From the NCBI RefSeq assembly GCF_900104415.1, contig NZ_FMXR01000007.1:124001-188000 (forward strand): 64,000 bases of DNA. The letters run 5' to 3'. The notes below the pieces were generated by a model. That model was not told where the DNA came from. It ran no database searches and worked only from the letters and a program-made list of their open reading frames with translations. The translations under genes and the position numbers were made by a program. This stretch comes from Eubacterium oxidoreducens. GTDB lineage: Bacteria; Bacillota; Clostridia; Lachnospirales; Lachnospiraceae. This document shows, piece after piece, positions 8,814 through 17,352 of this stretch. How positions within the stretch are numbered: position 1 is the first letter of the stretch; the number at the start of each line of letters is the position of its first letter.

Positions 8814-9980
8814 ATGGAACTTACAATTTCAGAGGCAGTTAGATATATTGGTGTTGACGATCTTGATCTTGATTTGTTTGAGAGTCAGTATGTAGTGCCG
8901 GATGGTGTTTCCTACAATTCTTATTTGATTATGGATGAGAAGGTGGCATTGATGGATACCGTTGATGCACGTGGTATGGATGCGTGGGAAGAGAACCTGA
9001 AGCGTGAACTTAATGGACGTAAGATTGATTACCTTGTGATTTCTCACATGGAGCCGGATCATAGCGGCAGCCTTGCACGCGTGCTGGAACTGTACCCGGA
9101 TGTCATTCTTGTCGGTAATGCCAAGACCTTTCAACTGGCGGAGAACTTCTTTGGTGATGTGATTAAGAGCGCGCAGAAGCTGACGGTTGGGGAAGGAGAG
9201 ACCCTGAATCTTGGTGTGCATAAGCTTCATTTTTATTTGGCTCCTATGGTGCACTGGCCTGAGGTTATGGTTGCTTATGAAAGCAGCGAGAAGATTTTAT
9301 TCTCAGCGGATGCGTTTGGTAAGTTTGGTGCACTGAGTAAAGAAGAGGACGATTGGGCCTGTGAAGCTCGTCGTTATTATTTTAATATTGTTGGTAAATA
9401 TGGTCAGCAGGTTCAAAAACTACTTGCGAAATTATCGGACGTACAAGTTAGTACAATTTGTCCGCTTCATGGGCCGATATTGAAAGAGCATCTAGAGACG
9501 TATCTTGATCTTTATGATACATGGAGTAAATATGAACCGGAAGACGAAGGTATCTTAGTTGCCTATGCTTCGATTCACGGAAACACGGCAGTAGCAGCAA
9601 AGAAACTTGCCAATATGCTTGAAAAGGCAGGTGCTAAGAAGGTTGCTCTTGCCGATCTGTGTCGTGATGATATGGCAGAAGCAATTGAAGATGCTTTTCG
9701 TTATGATCGGATGGTGCTTTGCGCTGCTAGCTATGATGGTGGTGTATTCCCACCAATGGAGGATTTTTTACATCACTTAAAGTCTAAGATGTATCAGAAT
9801 CGTACAATTGGTATTCTTGAAAATGGTTCCTGGGGGCCAACAGCAGCCCGGACTATGAAGGGAATCTTAGAAGGTATGAAAGATCTTACAATTGTGGAGC
9901 CTGTTGTGACAATTCGTTCCAAGATGAAGGGTAGTGATATCTCTGCTATGCAAGAGCTTGCAAAAGCTATGTGCAAATAA
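8814..9980 (+). CDS. FprA-type flavodiiron protein (O2/NO reductase)
   Basis: A 388-residue A-type flavoprotein. The N-terminal metallo-beta-lactamase-like domain carries the diiron ligands H78-x-E80-x-D82-H83, a His in MVHWPEVM, an Asp in SADAFGKFG and a His in CPLHGPI. The C-terminal flavodoxin domain starts near residue 245 (ILVAYASIHGNTAVAA) and binds FMN. In anaerobes such proteins reduce oxygen to water or NO to N2O with electrons from rubredoxin, as protection. There is no fused rubredoxin or flavin reductase. TAAGGAGGAG precedes the start. Confidence 0.93.
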   Translation: MELTISEAVRYIGVDDLDLDLFESQYVVPDGVSYNSYLIMDEKVALMDTVDARGMDAWEENLKRELNGRKIDYLVISHMEPDHSGSLARVLELYPDVILVGNAKTFQLAENFFGDVIKSAQKLTVGEGETLNLGVHKLHFYLAPMVHWPEVMVAYESSEKILFSADAFGKFGALSKEEDDWACEARRYYFNIVGKYGQQVQKLLAKLSDVQVSTICPLHGPILKEHLETYLDLYDTWSKYEPEDEGILVAYASIHGNTAVAAKKLANMLEKAGAKKVALADLCRDDMAEAIEDAFRYDRMVLCAASYDGGVFPPMEDFLHHLKSKMYQNRTIGILENGSWGPTAARTMKGILEGMKDLTIVEPVVTIRSKMKGSDISAMQELAKAMCK

Positions 9981-9993
9981 GAAAAGACATTTG

Positions 9994-10025
9994 TTCCGCA
10001 CACCTAGGGGTGTGCGGAAATTTCC
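9994..10025 (+). terminator. Terminator after the flavodiiron gene
   Basis: An 11-bp perfect stem pairs TTCCGCACACC with GGTGTGCGGAA around a four-base loop. The T tract after it is short (ATTTCCTTATT). Confidence 0.75.
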
Positions 10026-10106
10026 TTATTATGGTAGAATTCTCAAAACAAATCAGAAAAAACAACAGCAGGACATAAGATAGCCCAATATAAGTGGAGG
10101 AAACAA

Positions 10107-10700
10107 ATGACACAAGAAGAATTTCTGCAAGAATATAAAAAACAAGAATATCCGAAACCATCAGTGACAGCAGATATCATTTTGTTTTCAGAAGAAGAAA
10201 AAGAAAATAAGGTGCTTCTTATTAAGAGAGGAAATCATCCTTATAAAGATTGTTATGCCTTTCCGGGAGGATTTGCCGAGCCGGGCGAGACCATTGATGA
10301 GACAGCGCAGAGGGAATTAAAAGAAGAGACCGGCTTAGATGTGAAGAATCTTCAGCCGCTTCGTGTATTCTCAGATCCAAATCGAGATCCGCGAGGCTGG
10401 ACGATGACACAGGCCTACGTTGCAATAATTGATGCAGGCAAGATGCCGGTGAAAGCAGGTGATGATGCAAGGGATGCAAAATGGTTTCGCATTTCACAAA
10501 TCCAAGAAAATGAGGAAAGAAAGATCCTGTTGATTAGCGATGAAGAGAGGATCATGATTCGTGTAAAAGGAATGGAAGAAAAGAAACTCTCGCCGCAAAT
10601 AACGCTTATCGAAAGCGAGAATATAGCATTCGATCATGGATTAATCATGGCATATGCCATTCATAGATATGAGTATTTACAAAGGATGAAAGAATGGTAA
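10107..10700 (+). CDS. NUDIX hydrolase
   Basis: A 197-residue protein with a complete NUDIX box near residues 53-76: GGFAEPGETIDETAQ followed by RELKEETGLD, with the catalytic REx2EE pattern intact. The motif binds Mg2+ and hydrolyses nucleoside diphosphates linked to another moiety. The segment SDPNRDPRGWTMTQAYVA after the box resembles ADP-ribose/NAD-type NUDIX proteins, but the substrate is not certain. The start is supported by GTGGAGGAA nine bases upstream. The gene is convergent with asnB and shares a terminator hairpin with it. Confidence 0.9.
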   Translation: MTQEEFLQEYKKQEYPKPSVTADIILFSEEEKENKVLLIKRGNHPYKDCYAFPGGFAEPGETIDETAQRELKEETGLDVKNLQPLRVFSDPNRDPRGWTMTQAYVAIIDAGKMPVKAGDDARDAKWFRISQIQENEERKILLISDEERIMIRVKGMEEKKLSPQITLIESENIAFDHGLIMAYAIHRYEYLQRMKEW

Positions 10701-10732
10701 AAAATGAGGACTGTAATCTAGTCCTCATTTTT
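10699..10732. terminator. Bidirectional terminator between the NUDIX gene and asnB
   Basis: A 13-bp perfect inverted repeat, AAAAATGAGGACT and AGTCCTCATTTTT, surrounds a seven-base loop. A and T runs on the two sides make it a terminator in both directions. The asnB stop codon (10718-10720) lies within the hairpin. Confidence 0.92.
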
Positions 10733-12571
10733 GGTATCCAGCCATTTCATAAAGCAAAGGAAATTCCAGATGATATCTGCAAGAGAGGAATGCTTAGATG
10801 GATTATCGTAAAATGTTTTCAACAAAAACAAGGTGCCGTCCTTAGAAAGATAATCCTGACGGATAAGCGCGCTTTCACTTAAGGTATCGAGCGCAAATTC
10901 TTTAAGAGGACCTGTTAAATAAGCATAATTGGGCTGAACAAAACCAGCCTTTTTTCGATAAACAATTCGCTTAGGAAGATAGTCGGTGGCAAGTTCTTTC
11001 ATAAGCCGCTTTCCGTAGTCATCGCGCGCATTGCAGGTTAACGAATCGGCTTTGCTACGAGAATCAAGGGAGGCGACATATTCTACCAATCGGTAGTCCA
11101 AAAACGGAGAACGCACCTCTAAAGAATGTGCCATGGACAGATGATCAGAGTAATGAAGCACCTGGTTTGGCAGCAGATTGAGACCATCATATTCAAGAGA
11201 ACGGCAAAAGACATCGTGTCCCTTTTGCTGGTCTTTGATTTGGCGAATCAGATGCAAGGTGGCTTCTTGACGGGCATAACGTCTCATACGACGAGAAAGA
11301 AACAGCTTCTTGTCAGCATCGGTCAAAAGGGTCATACGCTCAGCAAGTAAAGCTTCATCGCCTTTTGTAAATTCATAAAGAGACTTAAGATAGTCAATCT
11401 GATCATGAAAATACCCAAGCTCAGTTGGCGTAGAGGCAATCTGCTTTGCAAAGCGTTGCATAGGCAAAGCCAGGATGTGCGGCAGATAACCACCAAACAA
11501 TTCATCAGCACCGTCGCCGCTAAGAGCAACCTTGATATTGCTCGCAGCATATGCAGACAAAAAATAAGTAGAAATCGGTCCGGAAAATGGTTCGAAAAAA
11601 ATACGGCAGATCTCATCTAGCGAAGAAATTACATCATCACCGGAAATGGAATGAATATGGTGCGAAAGAGAAAGCATAGAAGCAACCGAAGAAGCGGCTG
11701 AAATATCGCTATCATTATCGTGCTGCAGAGTATAAGCATCAAGATGCACACCATGAAAACCGGCAATGGAAGCAATGAGAGCCGAATCTAGACCACCACT
11801 CAAAAAGAGACCTTGCGGGGCATCGCTGTTAAGACGAATCTTGACGGCATCTTCTAAAAGATTGCGAAGCTTCTCGCGCTCGTAGGTTTCTTTACGAGCA
11901 TAACAATCGCTAAGAGACCAGTACGTGCGAAGAGAGATCTGATTATTTTCAAATGCAAGTTCTTGTCCCGGAAGCAGAGCTTTAACAGCGCTATAGGCAG
12001 TAGATGGGGCGATTGTATTTTTGAAAGAAAAGTATTGATAGATAGCCATATCATCAAGGGTTCGATCGGTATCCGGATGTGCGAAAAGCGTACGAATCTG
12101 CGAAGCAAAAATCAGGGCTCCGGATGGCAGGATGCTGTAGTATAAAGGTTTAGCACCAAGCCTGTCACGATAAAGTAACAGCACATTAGAGCGCTTATCC
12201 CAGATGGCAATTGCGAACATACCATTAAGCTTAAGGACGAAGTCACGCCCCCATTTCAGGTAAGCTTGAAGTAATACCTCGGTATCCGAGCGATCGGAAG
12301 AGAAACGAACGCCAAGCTGCATAAGCTCCTTGCGAAGACACGGAGCATTATAAATCTCACCATTAAAAATCAGGACAACCTTACCGCCGGCTCCGTAGAA
12401 AGGTTGTCTGCCACCGACCTTATCTAAAATGATAAGCCGGCGAACACCAAGCTGTATATCCAGGCTTTCAAAAAAGCCACAATCATCGGGGCCGCGCTGG
12501 ATAAGAGTATTCGTCATCGCATGAAGTAACCTTGTATTGCGCGCCCCGGAAAATCCACAAATTCCGCACAT
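10718..12571 (-). CDS. asnB: Asparagine synthase (glutamine-hydrolysing)
   Basis: A 617-residue class II amidotransferase. The N-terminal MCGICGF exposes catalytic Cys2 of the glutaminase domain after Met removal. The synthetase domain has the PP-loop LFLSGGLDSALIAS and, further on, LSGDGADELFGGY. Length and order match AsnB. Such enzymes either make asparagine or amidate other acids in glycan and peptide clusters. The gene stands divergent from a sulfotransferase-GH2 pair, so a cell-surface role is possible but unproven. The ribosome binding site is weak (GAAAGAATGG). Confidence 0.9.
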   Translation of the reverse strand: MCGICGFSGARNTRLLHAMTNTLIQRGPDDCGFFESLDIQLGVRRLIILDKVGGRQPFYGAGGKVVLIFNGEIYNAPCLRKELMQLGVRFSSDRSDTEVLLQAYLKWGRDFVLKLNGMFAIAIWDKRSNVLLLYRDRLGAKPLYYSILPSGALIFASQIRTLFAHPDTDRTLDDMAIYQYFSFKNTIAPSTAYSAVKALLPGQELAFENNQISLRTYWSLSDCYARKETYEREKLRNLLEDAVKIRLNSDAPQGLFLSGGLDSALIASIAGFHGVHLDAYTLQHDNDSDISAASSVASMLSLSHHIHSISGDDVISSLDEICRIFFEPFSGPISTYFLSAYAASNIKVALSGDGADELFGGYLPHILALPMQRFAKQIASTPTELGYFHDQIDYLKSLYEFTKGDEALLAERMTLLTDADKKLFLSRRMRRYARQEATLHLIRQIKDQQKGHDVFCRSLEYDGLNLLPNQVLHYSDHLSMAHSLEVRSPFLDYRLVEYVASLDSRSKADSLTCNARDDYGKRLMKELATDYLPKRIVYRKKAGFVQPNYAYLTGPLKEFALDTLSESALIRQDYLSKDGTLFLLKTFYDNPSKHSSLADIIWNFLCFMKWLDTKNED

Positions 12572-12597
12572 GTTAGTACCATTCTTTCACAGTTTTT

Positions 12598-12630
12598 TGC
12601 TATAATAATCTTATTAGAATTATTATAACA
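12598..12630. promoter_or_regulatory. Symmetric face-to-face promoters between asnB and the sulfotransferase
   Basis: TGC-TATAAT (12598-12606) reads rightwards and TGT-TATAAT (12622-12630 on the minus strand) reads leftwards. They are the two arms of one near-perfect inverted repeat. Both are extended -10 elements. Their predicted start points lie within a few bases of each other, so the two divergent genes would be served by promoters that run through one another. No clear -35 elements are seen. Confidence 0.6.
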
Positions 12631-12650
12631 AATGAATGAGGAAAATGAAC

Positions 12651-13694
12651 ATGAAGGTCCTACTTCATATGGGAAATTATAAGACGGGAACAAGTGCACT
12701 GCAGCAGTATTTGAGCGAACATGCCAAAGAGATAAGCCGGCAGGGGATATACTATGGCAAGGAACAAAAAGAACTTTACTTCGCGCATGCATTCTTCGCC
12801 TGTGCAGTACTAAAACAGGCATTAAAGGGGCAGAATTTTTGGGCAAAGGAACCAAAAATCTGGGAGAGAATCCAGCGAAGCGGGGAAGAGCTTTTGCAAG
12901 AAATGGTGCAAGAAGCACGCAAGATGGGGTGCCATACGGTTGTGATTTCACAAGAAGGTATCCTTTGTGAACTACTAAGAACGCTCGGAGGACTTTGGAA
13001 AAGTCAGTTCAGCGGAGCGTATGACGAGGATGAGATGCTGATCAAATATCATAAGACGATGTATGAGCTTTTGCGCAAGTCGTTTGATGAGATTGAAGCT
13101 TTGATATTTTTAAGAAGGCAGGATGAATATCTTGAGTCGCAATACAAACAATATATCAAATGGCCTTGGAAAGAAGACGCTGTGAAGCTTCCGGAATTTT
13201 CCGAATTTGTAGCATTAAGACCGGTAAGACTTCATTACAAACCGGTATTGGATATTTTGGCATTCATATATGGAAAAGATGCGCTGCGCGTTATGGGGTA
13301 TGGGGAAAAGACCGATACTGTGGAAGAAATCATTAAACTGCTCAAGCTACAGAGGAAAGAGGAGAAGACATTAAAGAATTCCAATCCATCTCTCAACATG
13401 GATGCGACGGAATTTCGAAGGAAATATATAAAACCGGAAGCAATCTATAACGAAGAATTGCTGCAAGTACTTTTAGAATATTCCAAAGAACATCCGCAGC
13501 CGGAATTGACATATATAAAGCCGCAGATGTGGCAGCAACTCAAAGAAACTTATGAGAAGGAAAATCGGCAGATAGCCGAGCAATATATGACACCAGCAAG
13601 TAAACCGATTCCACCATTTGAGTGGAAAGAAAAGACACTGTATAAGGGGCTGAAGGTGGAACAACTAGAAGAAATATTTGGTCTGTTTCGCTGA
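12651..13694 (+). CDS. PAPS-dependent sulfotransferase-family protein
   Basis: A 347-residue protein with the sulfotransferase 5'-phosphosulfate loop at its very N-terminus: LLHMGNYKTGTSALQQYL, with K11 as the probable PAPS-contacting lysine. A 3'-phosphate-binding segment follows (ALIFLRRQDEYLESQYKQYI, about residues 147-166), containing the expected Arg and Ser. No signal peptide or membrane segment is seen, so it is cytosolic. The ATG at 12651 is chosen because GAGGAA sits eight bases upstream; an ATG at 12636 has none. A GH2 gene follows after 11 bases. PAPS could come from cysD-cysNC at 46.5-49.2 kb. The acceptor is unknown. Confidence 0.75.
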   Translation: MKVLLHMGNYKTGTSALQQYLSEHAKEISRQGIYYGKEQKELYFAHAFFACAVLKQALKGQNFWAKEPKIWERIQRSGEELLQEMVQEARKMGCHTVVISQEGILCELLRTLGGLWKSQFSGAYDEDEMLIKYHKTMYELLRKSFDEIEALIFLRRQDEYLESQYKQYIKWPWKEDAVKLPEFSEFVALRPVRLHYKPVLDILAFIYGKDALRVMGYGEKTDTVEEIIKLLKLQRKEEKTLKNSNPSLNMDATEFRRKYIKPEAIYNEELLQVLLEYSKEHPQPELTYIKPQMWQQLKETYEKENRQIAEQYMTPASKPIPPFEWKEKTLYKGLKVEQLEEIFGLFR

Positions 13695-13705
13695 TAAAGA
13701 AAAGT

Positions 13706-16150
13706 ATGAGAACGAAGATTAATTTAAATAATGACTGGGAATTTACCGGGGAATTTACGAAAGAATTTTATAATGGAGAAGCAGGAGCGTATGAAAAGGT
13801 GCGCCTGCCGCATACCTGTAGGGAACTTCCGATGCATTATTTTGATGAACGGGATTATGAGATGATAAGCGGCTACAGGAGAATGATTTTCGCAAATCCG
13901 TTCTGGAAGGGAAAACGTCTCTTTTTGGTGATAGAAGCGGCCGGTCATAAGAGTGAAGTTTATTTCAATGGAAAAAAACTGGCCGAGCATCAATGCGGTT
14001 ATACGGAATATGAAGTAGAACTGACAGGGATGATAAAGTGGGAAAAGAACAATCTGCTTGTCATAAAGGTAGATTCGCGAGAGGAACTCAATCAACCGCC
14101 ATTTGGTTATGTGATTGATTATCTGACTTATGGTGGTTTGTACCGCGAAGTGAGACTAGAGCTGCGCGATCCGGTATATTTGGGAGATATCTACGCCATT
14201 GGAACGGTCCAAGGAAAGATTGACAACAAAAAAGGATATTGCAATCTGAAGACGCATACACAGATAAAACATTTGCCAAAGAATCATAGTATGGAAATCT
14301 GCCAGCAACTTTACGATGGCGACAAATGTCTTGCGACGATGAAAAAAGATTATCGGGATATGCGCGAAAGAGTTGAAGAGCGTATGTATAGCGATGAAAT
14401 CTATTATGAAATGAATTTTTCCGTAGGACAGATGAAGCTGTGGGATGTCGATCAGCCCAAACGATATCGACTCGAGACGCTGCTGATGTATCATGGAAAG
14501 GTGATTGACCGAGTTAGTCAAATGGTGGGATTTCGAAAGAGCGAATTTCGAGCAGAAGGCTATTATCTAAATGGAAGAAGATTGAAATTCTGCGGATTGA
14601 ACCGGCATCAAAGTTATCCATATGTAGGCTATGCCATGCCCGAATCCATGCAGCGTCTTGATGCTAGGATTTTAAAAGAAGAGTTGGGGGTAAATGCGGT
14701 AAGAACCTCGCACTATCCACAATCAAAATATTTTCTGGAAGAATGCGATCGGTTGGGATTGCTGGTATTTACGGAGATTCCGGGCTGGCAGCACATCGGA
14801 GATGAAGCCTGGAAGCGACAGGCAATGGAAAATGTGCAGGATATGATTGTGCAATATCGAAATCACCCATCCATTATTATCTGGGGAGTTCGAATCAATG
14901 AGTCAGCGGATGATGATGAGTTTTATACCATGACAAATAAGATTGCGCATGCACTTGATGAAACTCGTCCAACAAGCGGGGTGCGTTATCTAAAGAAAAG
15001 CCATTTGCTAGAAGATGTCTATGCATATAATGATTTTTCGTATGATGGAACGGGAAATGGCTGTGAGCCAAAGAAGAAGGTTACATCGCAAGAAGATAAA
15101 CCTTATATCATCAGCGAGTACAATGGTCATATGTACCCAACAAAGAGTTTTGATAACGAAAAGCATCGGCAAGAGCATGCGCTGCGTCATGCAAAAGTGT
15201 TAAATGATATTGCAATACAAGAAGGCGTTGCGGGGTCTTTTGGATGGTGTATGTCAGATTATAATACGCATTCGGATTTTGGAAGTGGTGATAATGTATG
15301 TTATCACGGAGTTATGGATATGTTTCGAAATGCCAAGATGGCAGCAGCAGTCTATGCTTCGCAGTCTGAGAATGCGCCGGTATTGGAAGTGACATCGGCC
15401 TTTGATATCGGGGAAAATCCGGCCGGTAATCGTGGGCGCATCTTTATCTTAACCAATGCACAAAAGGTGCGGATGTATAAGAACGATGTCCTGATTCGAA
15501 CCTACCAGGCGCAGTCTGAGGAGTATCCTTATATGCTACATCCTCCGATCGAAGTGGATGATTTTATCGGCAATCAGATAGAAATCGGAGAGGATTTTGA
15601 ACCAAAGCAGGCAATGCTTGTCAAGGAAATTCTCAATTATGGAGCGCGCTTTGGCTATCAGCATTTGCCGATTCGATTGTTGCTGAAAGGTGCCTGGCTA
15701 TTGCTTCGATATCGAATGAATTTTCAGCAGGCGTATGCCCTTTACGGAAAATACATAGGAGACTGGGGCAAGAAAGGTTCGAGCTTTAAGTTTGAGGCTG
15801 TTTATGAGAATCAGGTAGTGAAGACCGTAACGAAAGGTCCGGCTAATTCCATTAAGCTTGAAGCGGTAGCCGATCATGTCCTGTTAAAGGAAAAAACAAC
15901 TTATGATGTCGCTTTGGTGCGAATTAAAATGGTCGATCAAAATGGTAATATATTGCCATATTATAACGAACCTGTCACAGTTAGAACGAAAGGAATGTTG
16001 CAGATTATTGGACCAAAGACATTTTCCTTGCAAGGAGGAATGGGCGGAGTATTTCTAAAAACGCAGGGAATCAGCTCGGATGCTGAAGTTACGATAAGTG
16101 CGAATGGAGCAGAGACTGTGAAGATTTCCTTTAGGATAGAAGCGGAATAA
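13706..16150 (+). CDS. Glycoside hydrolase family 2 protein (beta-galactosidase/glucuronidase type)
   Basis: An 814-residue GH2 enzyme. In order it has a sugar-binding jelly-roll domain (to about 180), an immunoglobulin-like domain, a TIM barrel (about 290-580) and C-terminal beta domains. The predicted acid/base is E399 in WGVRINES and the nucleophile is E471 in IISEYNGHMY. NRHQSYPYVG and NAVRTSHYPQS are classic GH2 motifs. It lacks a signal peptide, so it acts inside the cell on an imported or internally made glycoside. The ribosome binding site is poor (AAAGAAAAG), suggesting translational coupling to the sulfotransferase. The sugar specificity is unknown. Confidence 0.88.
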   Translation: MRTKINLNNDWEFTGEFTKEFYNGEAGAYEKVRLPHTCRELPMHYFDERDYEMISGYRRMIFANPFWKGKRLFLVIEAAGHKSEVYFNGKKLAEHQCGYTEYEVELTGMIKWEKNNLLVIKVDSREELNQPPFGYVIDYLTYGGLYREVRLELRDPVYLGDIYAIGTVQGKIDNKKGYCNLKTHTQIKHLPKNHSMEICQQLYDGDKCLATMKKDYRDMRERVEERMYSDEIYYEMNFSVGQMKLWDVDQPKRYRLETLLMYHGKVIDRVSQMVGFRKSEFRAEGYYLNGRRLKFCGLNRHQSYPYVGYAMPESMQRLDARILKEELGVNAVRTSHYPQSKYFLEECDRLGLLVFTEIPGWQHIGDEAWKRQAMENVQDMIVQYRNHPSIIIWGVRINESADDDEFYTMTNKIAHALDETRPTSGVRYLKKSHLLEDVYAYNDFSYDGTGNGCEPKKKVTSQEDKPYIISEYNGHMYPTKSFDNEKHRQEHALRHAKVLNDIAIQEGVAGSFGWCMSDYNTHSDFGSGDNVCYHGVMDMFRNAKMAAAVYASQSENAPVLEVTSAFDIGENPAGNRGRIFILTNAQKVRMYKNDVLIRTYQAQSEEYPYMLHPPIEVDDFIGNQIEIGEDFEPKQAMLVKEILNYGARFGYQHLPIRLLLKGAWLLLRYRMNFQQAYALYGKYIGDWGKKGSSFKFEAVYENQVVKTVTKGPANSIKLEAVADHVLLKEKTTYDVALVRIKMVDQNGNILPYYNEPVTVRTKGMLQIIGPKTFSLQGGMGGVFLKTQGISSDAEVTISANGAETVKISFRIEAE

Positions 16151-16252
16151 GGATTCGAAATTATTTCACATATTCTTAAGAAAAATTAATACTTATTACG
16201 TACCGTTATGGTCTATTATAGAACTATCAATACGAAAGGGGGACTTTTTATC

Positions 16253-17083
16253 ATGTATAAAAAGGGTCTGGTTGTTCTTTTGGGAGGATGTATGCTGGTA
16301 TCACTCGTAGCCTGTTCCAAGACAACAACACAAGGAGATAATTCGGCGACAGAACAAGAAGTTGTAAGTGATACTGCTACGGAGGCTGAGAATATAAGCG
16401 CAGAGGAAGAAACAGTCAGCGCGGATGCACAAGAGGAACCAAATGCTCAAGAACAAGAAGAGGTATCAGATCAGATTGCACTGATTAAGGAGAATAAAGA
16501 TACCTGGAATCGGGCAGATTCGGAAGGAGAGCAATATAATTATACCGTTAGCGATCTAGATCATGATGGGTATCTGGAAATAACGACGGCATCTATGCAA
16601 GGAACCGGATTGTATACCTATTTTACAATCTATGAAGTAAATGAGGATAAGACCGGTCTGGTGGAACAGTCGTATGATGCAGAAGAAGGAGAGTCGCTTC
16701 CGGATATTATAGAAACAACGGTAGATACGTATACCATGGCAGATGGAACCGTGAACTATGCATATACGGATATTCTTCGTGCGGGTCCTGCGGACAGCTA
16801 TGAAATCATCGGATATCTGACACTTGGCGACGGTAAGCTTACCATCACACCGGTTGCAACTAAGTATGAAATGTTTGAAACAGAAGAGGAAAGCACGACG
16901 ACTTATGCGGATGCAGAGGATAAGGAAATTACGGAAGATGATTACAATGCCGCGATGAAGAATACCTTTACAGGCGCAACAAAGGGAACACAAAAATTCT
17001 TGTGGATTTCTGAAGAAGACTGGAATGATGACATCACCGATCAGCTTACAAGCGCCTATGAAACTTTTACAGGGAATAACTAA
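16253..17083 (+). CDS. Lipoprotein with an acidic linker and a FG-GAP/EF-like motif
   Basis: The ATG at 16253 has AAAGGGGG upstream and opens a lipoprotein signal peptide whose lipobox LVAC places the lipidated Cys at residue 21. Residues about 25-75 are a low-complexity Glu/Ser/Thr linker. The folded part begins near residue 80 and contains VSDLDHDGYLEITTA, a calcium-loop-like motif as in FG-GAP/VCBS proteins. 276 residues in all. It would be anchored outside the membrane. I do not recognise a named family, and no operon partner is evident. Confidence 0.7.
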   Translation: MYKKGLVVLLGGCMLVSLVACSKTTTQGDNSATEQEVVSDTATEAENISAEEETVSADAQEEPNAQEQEEVSDQIALIKENKDTWNRADSEGEQYNYTVSDLDHDGYLEITTASMQGTGLYTYFTIYEVNEDKTGLVEQSYDAEEGESLPDIIETTVDTYTMADGTVNYAYTDILRAGPADSYEIIGYLTLGDGKLTITPVATKYEMFETEEESTTTYADAEDKEITEDDYNAAMKNTFTGATKGTQKFLWISEEDWNDDITDQLTSAYETFTGNN

Positions 17084-17165
17084 AGATTTCACCTGCTGTG
17101 ACCGATATTAAAGTTACCGGGACACCTATCGGCCAATAGGAGAAACGGTAAAATGAGACACCATG

Positions 17166-17217
17166 GATGGAAAGACTATGTAAAAAGGAATTTTACGCAG
17201 TCTTTCCATCTTTTTTT
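17166..17217 (+). terminator. Terminator after the lipoprotein gene
   Basis: GATGGAAAGACT pairs with AGTCTTTCCATC, with an inner GTAAAA/TTTTAC stem, followed by seven T. Confidence 0.88.
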
Positions 17218-17352
17218 GCTTACATCGGATGAGATGTGAAAAAGTCCAGACAAGGAGGGGAGACGCGAGAATATTTCAATCTGCTGCGGCAATATGCGCA
17301 ATTGGCGCGGCTATGGAGAGAAATTTGGTGTCGAAACAAAGGAGTTATGAAC

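Noticed and set aside
17089-17150. Possible riboswitch after the lipoprotein gene (ACCGATA/TATCGG pairing)
   Set aside because: The pairing is short and the sequence lacks the conserved cores of known riboswitch classes. It precedes a terminator rather than a gene start.
17236-17352. N-terminal extension of the EF-hand protein
   Set aside because: The recognised family N-terminus starts at 17353 with AAAGGAG upstream. The earlier codons look like leader sequence.
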